A stretch of 25,782 nt of DNA from Sandaracinus sp. (GTDB taxonomy: Bacteria > Myxococcota_A > Polyangia > Polyangiales > Houyiibacteriaceae), in NCBI GenBank assembly GCA_020633125.1, contig JACKEH010000061.1, positions 1-25,782 on the forward strand, given 5' to 3'. This document shows, one piece after another, positions 6,304-13,852 of this stretch. The notes below the pieces were generated by a model that saw nothing but the letters and a program-made list of their open reading frames with translations, was not told the origin of the DNA and made no database searches. The position numbers and the translations under genes were made by a program. How positions within the stretch are numbered: the first letter of the stretch is position 1; each line of letters opens with the position of its first letter.

Positions 6304-8648
6304 TGCGCTTCGCTCTCGCCGTTCGGGCGATTCGTCTCGTGCTCCTGCTCGGCGGTTGCTCCGTGGTGATCGACTCGTCGCGCTACGTCGCCGACGTCGA
6401 TGGTGGTGCGGCCCCCGACGCCACCCCCGACGGAAGACTTCCCGATGGCAGCGTTCCCTTCGAGCTCGGAGCCGCGGGAAGCGTCGCGCTCGGAGACTAT
6501 GCACCGCTCGCGGGCGACACGCTCCCCGTCCTCCTCGGGCCCAACACGCTGGGCGTGACGCCGACGCTCGAATGGCGCCTCGACGCCGATCCTTGGCAGC
6601 CGCTCGCTGCGACGACCGTCACGGTTCCCGACGCCGCGGTGGGTCGTTCGCTCTTCGTGCGCGCGACCTGGACTCCGTCGGCAGGCGAGCCGTTGGAGCG
6701 AGTGACCGGGCCGGCCGTGGTACTGCCGCGCCTCCCTCGGTGGCGCCAGGTGCTCCCAGACCTCGGGCGTGACTCCGTCGCGCTCTGGGATCCCGTCCAC
6801 CAACGCTGGCTCTTCGTCAGCGAGCAAGGGGAGCCGAGCTGGTGGGAGCTCGCGATCCCCGTCGAGGGCCTTCCACGCTTGGTGCCTCTGCCGACGCCGG
6901 ACGCGGTGCCGCGCATGAACGAAGGCGATGGGTTCGTGGCCGTGCCCGACCTCGCGCGTCAGAGGCTGCTCTTGGTCGGCACACGCGACACCGGAGTCGC
7001 TCGGGTGTTCGCCGTGAGTCTCCAGCGATCGGGGCCGCTCGAGATCACCGCCGTTCCTGCGGGCGGAGCGGCGCCACGCTGGCGACGGATGGTCGGCTCG
7101 ACCTGGGTCCCCGACGCGGATCCGGCTCGGGGGGCGGTCTTGGTCTGTGGTGGATTCTTCGATGGCGGGGCCGTCGAGACCGACGAGTGCTCCTTTCTGC
7201 GGATCGACGCCGAAGGCGCCACGTGGGAAACGGCGCCGACGCTTCCGAGCCCGAGCCGTGGAATCTCTCTCTTCGCGCACGCCGGCCGGGTCTACGGCTT
7301 CGGCGGTTGGAGCGCCGCCTCGGGCGCCCGCGACACGTTGCTTCGACTCGACGATTCGCGTTGGGTGCCTGTCGACGTCGGGCTCACTGCGACGCGCGCC
7401 CAGGCCGGCGTCGCGACGCTCGGGTCGCGGGTTCACCTCGTCGGGGGCGTGACGCTCGTGGGGGCTGCGCCGCAACGCGCGGGAGGGGTCGTGGTCGTGG
7501 ACTTTGCGACCGACCCGCCGACGCTCGAGAGCCGTGGGGAAGGGCTTCCGGGCGGCGTGGCGTCCGCGGCCGGTTTCGTCGGAAGGACCCTGTATGTGTT
7601 CGATGGGTTCGAACCGAACGACGAGGGCGCAGGATTCGAGCCGGGGTCGTTTCGTCGGGTGATCGAGGATGGTCGAGTGGAGGGCGTCTTCGTGTTCGAC
7701 GAGACCACGCCTCCGCCGCTCGTCTCCGCCGTGGCGGGTTGGGCGCGCGACACCTCGCTCCTCTACGGCGGGCAACGCGTGGTCGGGGGGGAGGCCGAGT
7801 CGCGTGCGTGGACCTTCGAGGACGGTGTCCAGCGGCCGGTGAGGCTCGAGGGGGTCGGGCCCGGACCGCTGGCCGAAGTGGTCGTCGACACGCGGGCCAT
7901 CGCGGGGACCTCCGAGGAAGGGCTCGGACTGCCTTGGACGTTCTTTGGAGGCGCCGACGAAGATGCGCGTGCGCTCTGGGTGTACGACGACCGGTGGGAG
8001 TCACAGCCCGTCGAGAGCGGAGGGCCGCCCGTCGCGCTTCGCGGAAGCATGGTCGTCCACACGCAAGGGTGTGGCGGCGCGCGGACCTTCTTGGTCGGTG
8101 GAGCCACGGCGACCGAGGTCGTCGACACGTTCGAGGAATGGCGATGCGACGAGGTGGCCTGCGGTTGGGCACCGTCTCTGCCGTCTCCCGGACCCGTGGT
8201 GGAGGGGACGCTGTCGTGGGACGGCGATCGAGCTCTCGTCCTCCTCGGCGGGCGAAGCAACGAAGGGCTCGCAGGCCATGCAAGCTACGTCGAGCCTTGC
8301 GGCGACGCGGTCTGGCGCGACATCGGGTTGTCGTCGTCGGATCGAGCGCGCCTGCGACGGCGTGGACATACGACGACGGTCCTGGGCACTGGCGACGAGT
8401 CGGTGTTCGTGGTCGTCGGCGGTCTCGGGGAGGACGGGGCTCCCCTGGAAGAGGTCGTGGCCTTGCGCTTGTCGGGGCTGGGAACACCCACGGTCGACGG
8501 GGATGTCGCGTCGCTGCCGGGCGGTCCGTCGGCCCGCGCCTTCCACGTCGCTGTGCGGAACCGCGCCGGGGACCGTTTGTGGGTCGCCGGTGGTGAAGGA
8601 GCCGAAGGACAGCTTCGCGGAGATGTGTGGGAGCTGCGGTACCCCTAG
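6303..8648 (+). CDS. Kelch-type beta-propeller lipoprotein
   Basis: The 781-residue protein starts at ATG 6303, sharing one base with the TPR gene's stop codon. MRFALAVRAIRLVLLLGGCS is a canonical lipoprotein signal with Cys19 as the lipidation site, followed by an Asp/Gly/Pro linker. From about residue 155 the sequence shows repeated kelch-like blades: a hydrophobic strand ending in a GG pair, then a Trp or Phe about 20 residues later (AVLVCGGFFDGG, VYGFGGWSAASGARD, VHLVGGV, ALVLLGGRSNEG, VFVVVGGLGEDG, LWVAGGEG). The C terminus is a blade-closing strand (LRGDVWELRYP). Such proteins are extracellular or outer-membrane beta-propellers that bind ligands or proteins; no enzymatic residues can be named. 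It is the last gene of the coupled cluster. Confidence 0.83.
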   Translation: MRFALAVRAIRLVLLLGGCSVVIDSSRYVADVDGGAAPDATPDGRLPDGSVPFELGAAGSVALGDYAPLAGDTLPVLLGPNTLGVTPTLEWRLDADPWQPLAATTVTVPDAAVGRSLFVRATWTPSAGEPLERVTGPAVVLPRLPRWRQVLPDLGRDSVALWDPVHQRWLFVSEQGEPSWWELAIPVEGLPRLVPLPTPDAVPRMNEGDGFVAVPDLARQRLLLVGTRDTGVARVFAVSLQRSGPLEITAVPAGGAAPRWRRMVGSTWVPDADPARGAVLVCGGFFDGGAVETDECSFLRIDAEGATWETAPTLPSPSRGISLFAHAGRVYGFGGWSAASGARDTLLRLDDSRWVPVDVGLTATRAQAGVATLGSRVHLVGGVTLVGAAPQRAGGVVVVDFATDPPTLESRGEGLPGGVASAAGFVGRTLYVFDGFEPNDEGAGFEPGSFRRVIEDGRVEGVFVFDETTPPPLVSAVAGWARDTSLLYGGQRVVGGEAESRAWTFEDGVQRPVRLEGVGPGPLAEVVVDTRAIAGTSEEGLGLPWTFFGGADEDARALWVYDDRWESQPVESGGPPVALRGSMVVHTQGCGGARTFLVGGATATEVVDTFEEWRCDEVACGWAPSLPSPGPVVEGTLSWDGDRALVLLGGRSNEGLAGHASYVEPCGDAVWRDIGLSSSDRARLRRRGHTTTVLGTGDESVFVVVGGLGEDGAPLEEVVALRLSGLGTPTVDGDVASLPGGPSARAFHVAVRNRAGDRLWVAGGEGAEGQLRGDVWELRYP

Positions 8649-8908
8649 GATTCGTGCGCGTTCGAGGCGCGGTGTCGCGGTCCCAGCGAGCGAATCACTT
8701 GGCGGCACGTTCCATCCCACGGCCACGCGTCTCCTGGTTTCCGACGTCGCGCCGTACGACGTCGTCCGAAACGATCCTCGAGGACGGTGTCCAGCGACCG
8801 ACGATGCTCGAAGGGGCGGACCAGGACCGCGAACCGAAGTCCGCCAAGTCCGAGATGGAGACCCAGTCGAGACCGCGAGATCGTTTGGGTCGCAACGAAC
8901 GACCAAGG

Positions 8909-8947
8909 TTGGCGATCTGGAAGGGGGTACCCCTCCAAGATCGCCAA
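8909..8947. repeat. Near-perfect 39-nt palindrome
   Basis: Arms ttggcgatct (8909-8918) and agatcgccaa (8938-8947) are perfectly complementary, and the interior (ggaagggggtacccctcc) is itself nearly self-complementary around GTAC. The whole forms a long hairpin. A related sequence starting with the same ten bases occurs at 9074. It could be a REP-like element or a transcription terminator for the kelch operon, although it lies 260 bp past the stop codon and has no T-tract. Confidence 0.75.
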
Positions 8948-9073
8948 CCCTTCGCGTTGGGAGAGCCCACCGCCCTGCCAAGACGCCGACGTTGGCGTGT
9001 GAGTGACATGCCCCCCTGCTGGAGTCGCACGCTTCGGCCTGCGCGAGGGTCTCGCCCGTTGGCGGCGTGGTGG

Positions 9074-9113
9074 TTGGCGATCTTCGGAGGGGGTGCCCGT
9101 CGCCGAAGGCCAT
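9074..9113. repeat. Second copy of the TTGGCGATCT hairpin family
   Basis: It shares ttggcgatct and a following gagggggt with the palindrome at 8909. It has its own inverted pair, cttcgg (9082-9087) and ccgaag (9103-9108), around a G/C-rich loop. Divergence between the copies leaves the stem structure but changes the sequence, as expected for a dispersed palindromic repeat family. Confidence 0.55.
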
Positions 9114-9285
9114 CCCTTCCGTTTCGAGGTGGTCGCCTCCGTTCGTCGGTGCCGACGGAACGCACTCCGAAGGGGCAGAGCCTCTCGTGCTTGGATCCGA
9201 CCGTGAGCACGCCCTCACGTGCCTACGCAACTCCGAGCGCCTTCGCGCGAAGACCCGCCCGCCGCGTCGAAGGGACACGGCGCTA

Positions 9286-9444
9286 GAGCCTGATCCAGGA
9301 TCGGCGTTGAGTGATTCGTGTTCTGGGTGCGTGCCCTGGGGTATCCGCGAACCGAGGAAATGTGGGGCATTTTCGAGGGTGAGGGGATGCCTCAGGGGGT
9401 GTGCTCAGGGCGCGCAGCGCCGACGCCGATGCTGGATCAGGCTC
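9286..9444. mobile_element. 159-bp MITE-like element with 22-bp terminal inverted repeats
   Basis: The left end at 9286-9307 (gagcctgatccaggatcggc plus gt) and the right end at 9423-9444 are reverse complements with a single mismatch. The 115-bp interior has no gene. It is too short for a transposase, so if mobile it would be a non-autonomous element. I see no clear target-site duplication. The right end lies 31 bp upstream of the ATG at 9476 and so contributes to that gene's 5' region. Confidence 0.6.
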
Positions 9445-9475
9445 GAGCCCGGCGAGGGCGCTTCGGAGAAGGAAC

Positions 9476-10330
9476 ATGTTCGGTCAGACGCAGAACGTCG
9501 CCGCCGCGGTCGCGACGTACACCTCGAACGCGCGCTTCAACACGCGCCACTGCATGGGGCTCGCGCTCCAGCTTCAGCACGCCGCCCCCACGGACCTCAG
9601 CCCCGACGAGAAGAAGGCGCTCGACGCGCTCGTGGCGCGTGCGACGGAGGTCGACGAGGTCCGCAAGTCGCGCGCCCGCATGTCCGCGCCTGCGCTTCGC
9701 GGTCCCCGCCAGGCGCTCGTGACCGCGTGGTCGTCGATTCAGACGGCGCTCAGCGCGTTCGCAGCGCTTCCGGCGGACGCGGAGTCGCGTGCCGAGGCCG
9801 CGTCGCTTCAATCGGCCCTCTTCCCGGAGGGCCTCGAGTTTCTCTCCCTCGACGCGCTCGCGCTCTGGGGCCACTCGCGCCTCCTGCGCGAGCGCATGAG
9901 CGAAGAGGGGCTCCGCCCGCGCCTCGCCGCCCTCGTCCACGCGGAGTTTCTCACGGCGCTCGACCAGGCGTTCTCCAACCTCGGCGACCAGCTCGGCGTC
10001 GCCGGCGCGAGCGCACCTCTGCCTCCCCGTCGCGCGCTCGCCGACGCCGCCGCGCGCTTCTCGTTCGCGGTGGGCGCCTACGCGCGTGCCCTCGCCCTCC
10101 ACCTCGACGACACCGACGAGGCCGGCCTCGCCCGTTTTCTCACCGCGCTTACCCCGATCGACCGCGTCCGCATCACCCGCGGCGGCGCATCGAGCGACGC
10201 GGAGCTCGAGGAAGAAGAGCTCGACGAAGACGAGCCGACCGAGGACCCGACCTCCGACCCGGCGACTCCGGCCACCCCGGGCGAGGTTCCCTTCGGGCCC
10301 GGCCACCCGGACTACCCGTTCACGGAGTGA
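9476..10330 (+). CDS. Hypothetical helical protein with an acidic C-terminal tail
   Basis: This 284-residue protein starts at ATG 9476 behind a purine-rich site (cggagaagga). The first 235 residues are Ala/Leu-rich and predicted helical, without signal peptide or membrane span. Segments such as SPDEKKALDALVARATEVDE and the paired aromatic block at FLSLDALALWGHSRLLRERM suggest a helical bundle. The last 50 residues form a disordered Glu/Asp/Pro/Thr tail (ELEEEELDEDEPTEDPTSDP). Coding character is strong, with consistent G/C third positions. I do not recognise the family. It sits between a repeat-rich gap and the toxin island. Confidence 0.75.
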   Translation: MFGQTQNVAAAVATYTSNARFNTRHCMGLALQLQHAAPTDLSPDEKKALDALVARATEVDEVRKSRARMSAPALRGPRQALVTAWSSIQTALSAFAALPADAESRAEAASLQSALFPEGLEFLSLDALALWGHSRLLRERMSEEGLRPRLAALVHAEFLTALDQAFSNLGDQLGVAGASAPLPPRRALADAAARFSFAVGAYARALALHLDDTDEAGLARFLTALTPIDRVRITRGGASSDAELEEEELDEDEPTEDPTSDPATPATPGEVPFGPGHPDYPFTE

Positions 10331-10539
10331 CGACGGAGAGCTCGATGGGCTCTTCGCGGACTCGAAGGACTTGTCTGGTTGACGCCGTCCAAACGCGTTC
10401 TCGCCTTGGCCATCGGCCCGCCTTGGCCATCGGCCCGCCTTGGCCATCGGCGGGCACGAGTTCGTATGTCGTCGCCGTACGATTGGCCACGGAACTCGGA
10501 CATTGCCCGCGAGTCGGACCGAGCAGCTCATACCGGCTC
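10331..10539. other. Gap with a 17-bp triplicated repeat and entry into the island
   Basis: Downstream of the acidic-tail gene there is no supportable ORF. The first part is GC-rich and holds the triple repeat at 10403-10453. After about 10480 base composition shifts to visibly more A+T, which I take as the left edge of the acquired toxin/immunity material. Confidence 0.5.
10403..10453. repeat. Three tandem copies of a 17-bp unit
   Basis: The unit gccttggccatcggccc is repeated at 10403-10419, 10420-10436 and 10437-10453. The last copy ends cgg instead of ccc. There are no spacers, so it is not a CRISPR. Each unit contains TGGCCA. The array sits just before the composition change at the island boundary. 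Confidence 0.95.
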
Positions 10540-10836
10540 GGACGAATCCGGATCATCTCGAACCATCAATCGAGATGGGCACGCTACACCAATTGGGAAT
10601 CTTGTGCGTACTATCGACGCAACCACGGATACACGCACAATAGCGTTCATCATGCCCTCGATGCCATTAAGCGGTCTACGGGCGATCATTCGATAAGAAC
10701 GTACAGCGATAGGATTGCCACGAGAGGTCCATGTCGCGGGGTCGGCACGCACCACAAAGTTCAGGTACGAAACATGTTCTACACCATCACATCATGCCCG
10801 TGTTGTGAGGATACGCGGGCCGGTCCAAAGAGATGA
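10540..10836 (+). pseudogene. Possible orphan C-terminal toxin fragment
   Basis: This frame stays open through an AT-richer stretch without the usual GC bias and reads like a real protein C terminus: WARYTNWESCAYYRRNHGYT followed by HNSVHHALDAIKRSTG, and ending SCPCCEDTRAGPKR. It has no start codon of its own with a ribosome site, and no RHS or signal sequence precedes it, so it would be a displaced tail. Its TGA (10834-10836) overlaps the ATG of the next gene (10833) by the coupling sequence ATGA, the usual toxin-immunity junction. Family unknown. A frameshift may lie near 10700, because the sequence becomes less protein-like after the SIRTYSDR segment. Confidence 0.35.
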
Positions 10837-11438
10837 AGCATATGCCGAATTCATTAGCGGAACGTGCGCTTGTTAGGTTGGTTCAACATGTTGATTCGGG
10901 GCATGAGTCGCTGGCTTTTGGCGATCTACGCGCTCTGTTGCAAGGGTATACGAACTCAGATGACTGGGGAGAGATCTGTGTACGACTTGCCCATGCCGCG
11001 GCGGCAGGTCTGGCGTTGGATGAGGAGAAAAGAAACGCTTTTAAGCAAGCGATTGACGAACAGTCTCCTCAAGAAATCGAGCGCGTGCTCAGCGTTGATA
11101 TGCCGGGTGTCATCAACATCGTGTCGATGATTGGCTACCGAAGAGCGATCGCGAGCCGAGACTCGCTCGACGCTAAGCTCGAGTTCTTGCTGTTCTGCGT
11201 CGGAGACTTTATCTGCGCCGCCGAGAATATTGCTTTTGGCGCCGCTAACCCAGACGAGTGGTCAGAGTTGGCATCAGGATCACGGCGTTACTTGGAGCGT
11301 GTCAACTCCGGGCTCGACGTCGACGAGGAAGACGTGGTTTCGCGTCATCTCGTCGTCAGAACAGACGCTGCCGCCGCCCAGGCAGGAAAGCAGGCGTGGC
11401 GAAGGTTCGCTCAATGTTTGTCTGAGTACCTTTGCTAG
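10833..11438 (+). CDS. Candidate immunity protein (unknown family)
   Basis: The 201-residue acidic, mainly helical protein starts at ATG 10833; ATG 10842 in the same frame is also possible. It has no signal peptide. Codon use is much less GC-biased than in the flanking chromosome, a sign of recent transfer. Features include GDLRALLQGYTNSDDWGEIC near residue 45 and a hydrophobic central helix (KLEFLLFCVGDFICAAENIA) around 112-131. I do not recognise a named family. Its size, cytoplasmic character, ATGA overlap with a toxin-like tail, and position just upstream of an RHS tip suggest an immunity protein; that role is inferred from context. Confidence 0.6.
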   Translation: MKHMPNSLAERALVRLVQHVDSGHESLAFGDLRALLQGYTNSDDWGEICVRLAHAAAAGLALDEEKRNAFKQAIDEQSPQEIERVLSVDMPGVINIVSMIGYRRAIASRDSLDAKLEFLLFCVGDFICAAENIAFGAANPDEWSELASGSRRYLERVNSGLDVDEEDVVSRHLVVRTDAAAAQAGKQAWRRFAQCLSEYLC

Positions 11439-11539
11439 CAGGCTGCCGAGAATCTTTGTTCATCCTGCGCTCGTCTGGGAACGTTCCACCGCCTTTGCCC
11501 AAGGCTCGAAGTCAACGGGCGCCACCGCGATGACGGGGG

Positions 11540-12937
11540 ATGTCGGAAGAGAGGCCCCGTCGTCTTTCGCGTCCGCTGCGTTGTGAAGAGCCCACCCCGC
11601 GTCTCACGCTGCGTACGACGCGTCGCGAGCGCTCGCGAAAGCTGGTGAGCGTGTCGAGTGGCCGGAAGGCATGTGCGAACGTCACCTCGGTGACGCGCTC
11701 GGGCGGGACGACGAGCTACGCGTTCGACGGGTCTGGACGGCGAGTGGGTGTGAGCTCGGCGGGCACGGAGCGCCGCTTCCTCGTCGCGCCCTCGTTGGCG
11801 GCGGGGTACGAGTCGCCGCACCTCGTGACGGACGGCGCGGGTGCGACGCTCGCGAGCTACGTGTACGCGGGCGAGCACGCGCTGGCGCGCTACGAGGCGA
11901 GCGGCCCGACGTACTACCTGCGCGACGCGATGGGCAGCGTCATCGCGCTGGCCGACGAGAGCGGCGCGCGGGTGGCGCGGCTCGACTACGACGCGTTCGG
12001 GAACGTGCGCGGCAGCGCGGGAAGCGCGAGCGGGCTTCCGGTGGAGACGGCGGGTGACTTCCGGTACCACGGCATGTGGATGGACCCGACCGGCCTCTAC
12101 TACGTGCGCGCCCGGAGTTACGACCCGGTGACGGGGCGGTTCGTGAGCAAGGATCCGGCCGACCGCTTGCCAACTCGCCCCGAGACGGGCCTGCCGTACA
12201 ACTTCGCGGAGAACGCGCCGACGGTGTATCGGGACCCGGCCGGTAGGTTCACGATCGTCGGACTGCAAACGTCGTTGAACGTCCGCTCGATTCTTCAGAC
12301 CACCGCACGACAACAGTTCAAGTCGTACTTGCGCGAAGAGGCGCAGGCGGCGGCCGGCGAGTTGGTGTTCGACGTTCTCAGCGGTTTCGTGAAGAGCGTG
12401 GCGCCTCAAATGAGCATGCTCTCGACGGCGGGCCGGACGTTGCGCAACCGTCAGGCCAATCCCGTGCGCGAAGGCATCGTGTTGGGGGACTGGCTGAACC
12501 AGGCGCTGTGCGGCATCTTCCCGTCCCAGAACCTCTGGATGGAGGTTCCGATCTCGACGTCGGGGCGTCCGAGTGGGAACGGATTCAACTGTTCCGAGCG
12601 GGTGACGGCGCGCACGCCGATCAGTCGTGACCCGAGGCCGGACCTCGTGGCGACCAACGGGACTCCGCCCACGGAGCTGCGGCCGGATGGGCCGAAGGCA
12701 TGGTTGGTGGCCGAGTTCAAGCGAAGCCTTCGGCGGTTGAGTACACGTTGGCGGGGGAGGCAGTCACGCCAGTTTGAAGCGATTACAGGATTTGCAAGAA
12801 CTCGCGTATACGGTCGTTTGGCGATGGTCGTCGTCGCGAACGGATATAAGAATCGTCGTGTGACGGAGACAGCGGCTGCGTATCGAATGATGCTGGAAGC
12901 CCGTGTGGTGCCGCTAATTGTCGTGCTGTGGGATTAA
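11540..12937 (+). CDS. 5'-truncated RHS core fused to a PD-(D/E)xK-like nuclease toxin
   Basis: The frame from ATG 11540 gives 465 residues. The first 48 have no recognisable similarity. From about 11690 the protein is RHS-repeat core: GGTTSYAFDGSGRRV, YYLRDAMGSVIALADESGAR, YDAFGNVRG, and the core-closing FRYHGMWMDPTGLYYVRARS YDPVTGRFVSKDP. After DPAGR (near residue 236) the variable toxin tip begins. Its last 100 residues show D368 (RPDLVA), then E392-F-K394 (AWLVAEFKRS), a glutamine-bearing helix (RQFEAITGFA) and alternating hydrophobic strands, consistent with a restriction-endonuclease-like fold. Normal RHS proteins exceed 1,000 residues and carry a secretion signal; this copy lacks both, so it is an orphan tip cassette. 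TAA ends one base before the ankyrin gene. The 3' end is AT-richer than the core. Confidence 0.72.
   Translation: MSEERPRRLSRPLRCEEPTPRLTLRTTRRERSRKLVSVSSGRKACANVTSVTRSGGTTSYAFDGSGRRVGVSSAGTERRFLVAPSLAAGYESPHLVTDGAGATLASYVYAGEHALARYEASGPTYYLRDAMGSVIALADESGARVARLDYDAFGNVRGSAGSASGLPVETAGDFRYHGMWMDPTGLYYVRARSYDPVTGRFVSKDPADRLPTRPETGLPYNFAENAPTVYRDPAGRFTIVGLQTSLNVRSILQTTARQQFKSYLREEAQAAAGELVFDVLSGFVKSVAPQMSMLSTAGRTLRNRQANPVREGIVLGDWLNQALCGIFPSQNLWMEVPISTSGRPSGNGFNCSERVTARTPISRDPRPDLVATNGTPPTELRPDGPKAWLVAEFKRSLRRLSTRWRGRQSRQFEAITGFARTRVYGRLAMVVVANGYKNRRVTETAAAYRMMLEARVVPLIVVLWD
11706..11790 (+). repeat. RHS core segment, first copy of an 83-bp duplication
   Basis: Bases 11708-11790 (acgacgagctacgcgttcga through tcctcgtcgcgcc) match 14391-14473 at a constant offset of 2683 bp. 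My hand count gives seven mismatches in 83 positions. Both encode TTSYAFDGSGRRV and SSAG-ERRFLVAP. The similarity ends abruptly at 11790/14473, the probable recombination point. Confidence 0.9.
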
Positions 12938-12938
12938 A

Positions 12939-13403
12939 ATGAATGACCTGAAACACAGTAGGGACAAGGTTGGTTGGCTTATCTCTAATGGAGCGGATGA
13001 TGTGGAGGTTTTCGCAAGTCTTCGTGAGATGAGCGATCCGGATTACATGAATTCATGGGGACTTACCGCAATGCGTACGGCGATTCAGTTTGAGCGCTTC
13101 GAGGTCGTGCGTGAGTTGTTGAGGCTTGGTGCGTCTCCGAATCGGCGAACGTGGCACCACGCTGCGCCAGGCCCGGTCGTGCACGCGGCTGAGTGCGGTG
13201 ATATCGCGATCGCTACGCTGCTCTGCGAAGCGGGCGGCAACGTCGACGTCGTGGGCGAGAACGGCGAGAGATTTCTCGACCTGGTCGAGGAAGCGGTTCT
13301 ACTCGCTCGTGGCGAGGGCCGGCCAGAACCCGACGTGGAAGCGTTCCGGCGTCTGTACGAGAAGTACTCGCGCCGAAACATGGTCAGGAAGCATCTCGGA
13401 TGA
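12939..13403 (+). CDS. Ankyrin-repeat candidate immunity protein 1
   Basis: ATG 12939 lies one base after the toxin stop. The 154-residue protein has ankyrin-like helix pairs: TAMRTAIQFERFEVVRELLR LGASPNRR (around 44-71) and VVHAAECGDIAIATLLCEAG GNVDVVG (around 80-107). Ankyrin proteins are established partners of polymorphic toxins, and immediate coupling to a nuclease tip supports a role as its cytoplasmic inhibitor. The first 50 codons are AT-richer than the rest, continuing the composition of the toxin end, so toxin tail and immunity start seem to have moved as one unit. The stop codon overlaps the next start by four bases. It is a paralogue of the next gene by layout. Confidence 0.75.
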   Translation: MNDLKHSRDKVGWLISNGADDVEVFASLREMSDPDYMNSWGLTAMRTAIQFERFEVVRELLRLGASPNRRTWHHAAPGPVVHAAECGDIAIATLLCEAGGNVDVVGENGERFLDLVEEAVLLARGEGRPEPDVEAFRRLYEKYSRRNMVRKHLG

Positions 13404-13834
13404 GCAGCAAGAAGCAGCGTGCGCTCGTCGACGCGGTCCGGAGCGGGTTGTCGGAGCTTCCCCTTCGTGAGCTGAAGAAGAGCCTGAAGAAGATCGACGA
13501 CCTGGACCGACTCGACCCGGAAGGCGGCTCGCTCGTGTATCGGGCGATCGAGGCGGGGCGAGCGGACGTCGTCGAGTGGCTGCTCGAGGCGGGAGCGGCG
13601 CCGGATCGGCGGGTGCTGGACCAGGCGTACTCGCTGCCGCTGCAGTTGGCGGTGAGCCGGGCGCCGGTGAGTCTCCAGATCGTCGAGGCGCTGTGTCACT
13701 ACGGGGCGCGAGCGGACGTGAGCATGCCGACGGGGGAGTCGCTGCTGGAGGTCGCGCGCGCGGTCGATCCGGACCGAGAGGCCGAGGTGGCCGAGATCTT
13801 CGAGCGCTACCTGCGCGTGCATCGCGAGGTGTGA
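13400..13834 (+). CDS. Ankyrin-repeat candidate immunity protein 2
   Basis: ATG 13400 overlaps the previous stop (ATGA). The 144-residue product has the same plan as its neighbour: a charged N-terminal helix (LRELKKSLKKIDDLDRLDP), then GGSLVYRAIEAGRADVVEWL LEAGAAPDRR and LPLQLAVSRAPVSLQIVEAL CHYGARADV, ending in a helix with EIFERYLRVHREV. The corresponding neighbour segments (VVRELLRLGASPNRR and FRRLYEKYSRR) align, so the two look like tandem paralogues. This copy has full chromosomal GC bias, unlike the start of gene 1. It may protect against a lost related toxin tip. Confidence 0.72.
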   Translation: MSSKKQRALVDAVRSGLSELPLRELKKSLKKIDDLDRLDPEGGSLVYRAIEAGRADVVEWLLEAGAAPDRRVLDQAYSLPLQLAVSRAPVSLQIVEALCHYGARADVSMPTGESLLEVARAVDPDREAEVAEIFERYLRVHREV

Positions 13835-13852
13835 GAGAGACGGAGGCGAACG

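Larger units (their letters stand above)
8649..9475. other. 827-bp non-coding region rich in repeats and hairpins
   Basis: No frame here has convincing coding character, although GC richness leaves several frames open. It holds two related hairpins (8909-8947 and 9074-9113), a stretch matching part of the kelch gene (8778-8796 against 7816-7834), and a 159-bp element with inverted termini (9286-9444). The overall impression is a site where small repeats and gene fragments accumulate. Confidence 0.6.

Noticed and set aside
8649..9475. A protein-coding gene in the repeat-rich gap
   Set aside because: Several frames are open on both strands, but none shows domain-like sequence, a ribosome site with a plausible start, or consistent codon bias.
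9283..9477. Small ORFs within the inverted-repeat element
   Set aside because: They are too short, have no ribosome site and span the terminal repeats; most likely non-coding.
10403..10453. CRISPR-like repeats
   Set aside because: The units are directly adjacent with no unique spacers, only three copies are present, and no cas genes are nearby.
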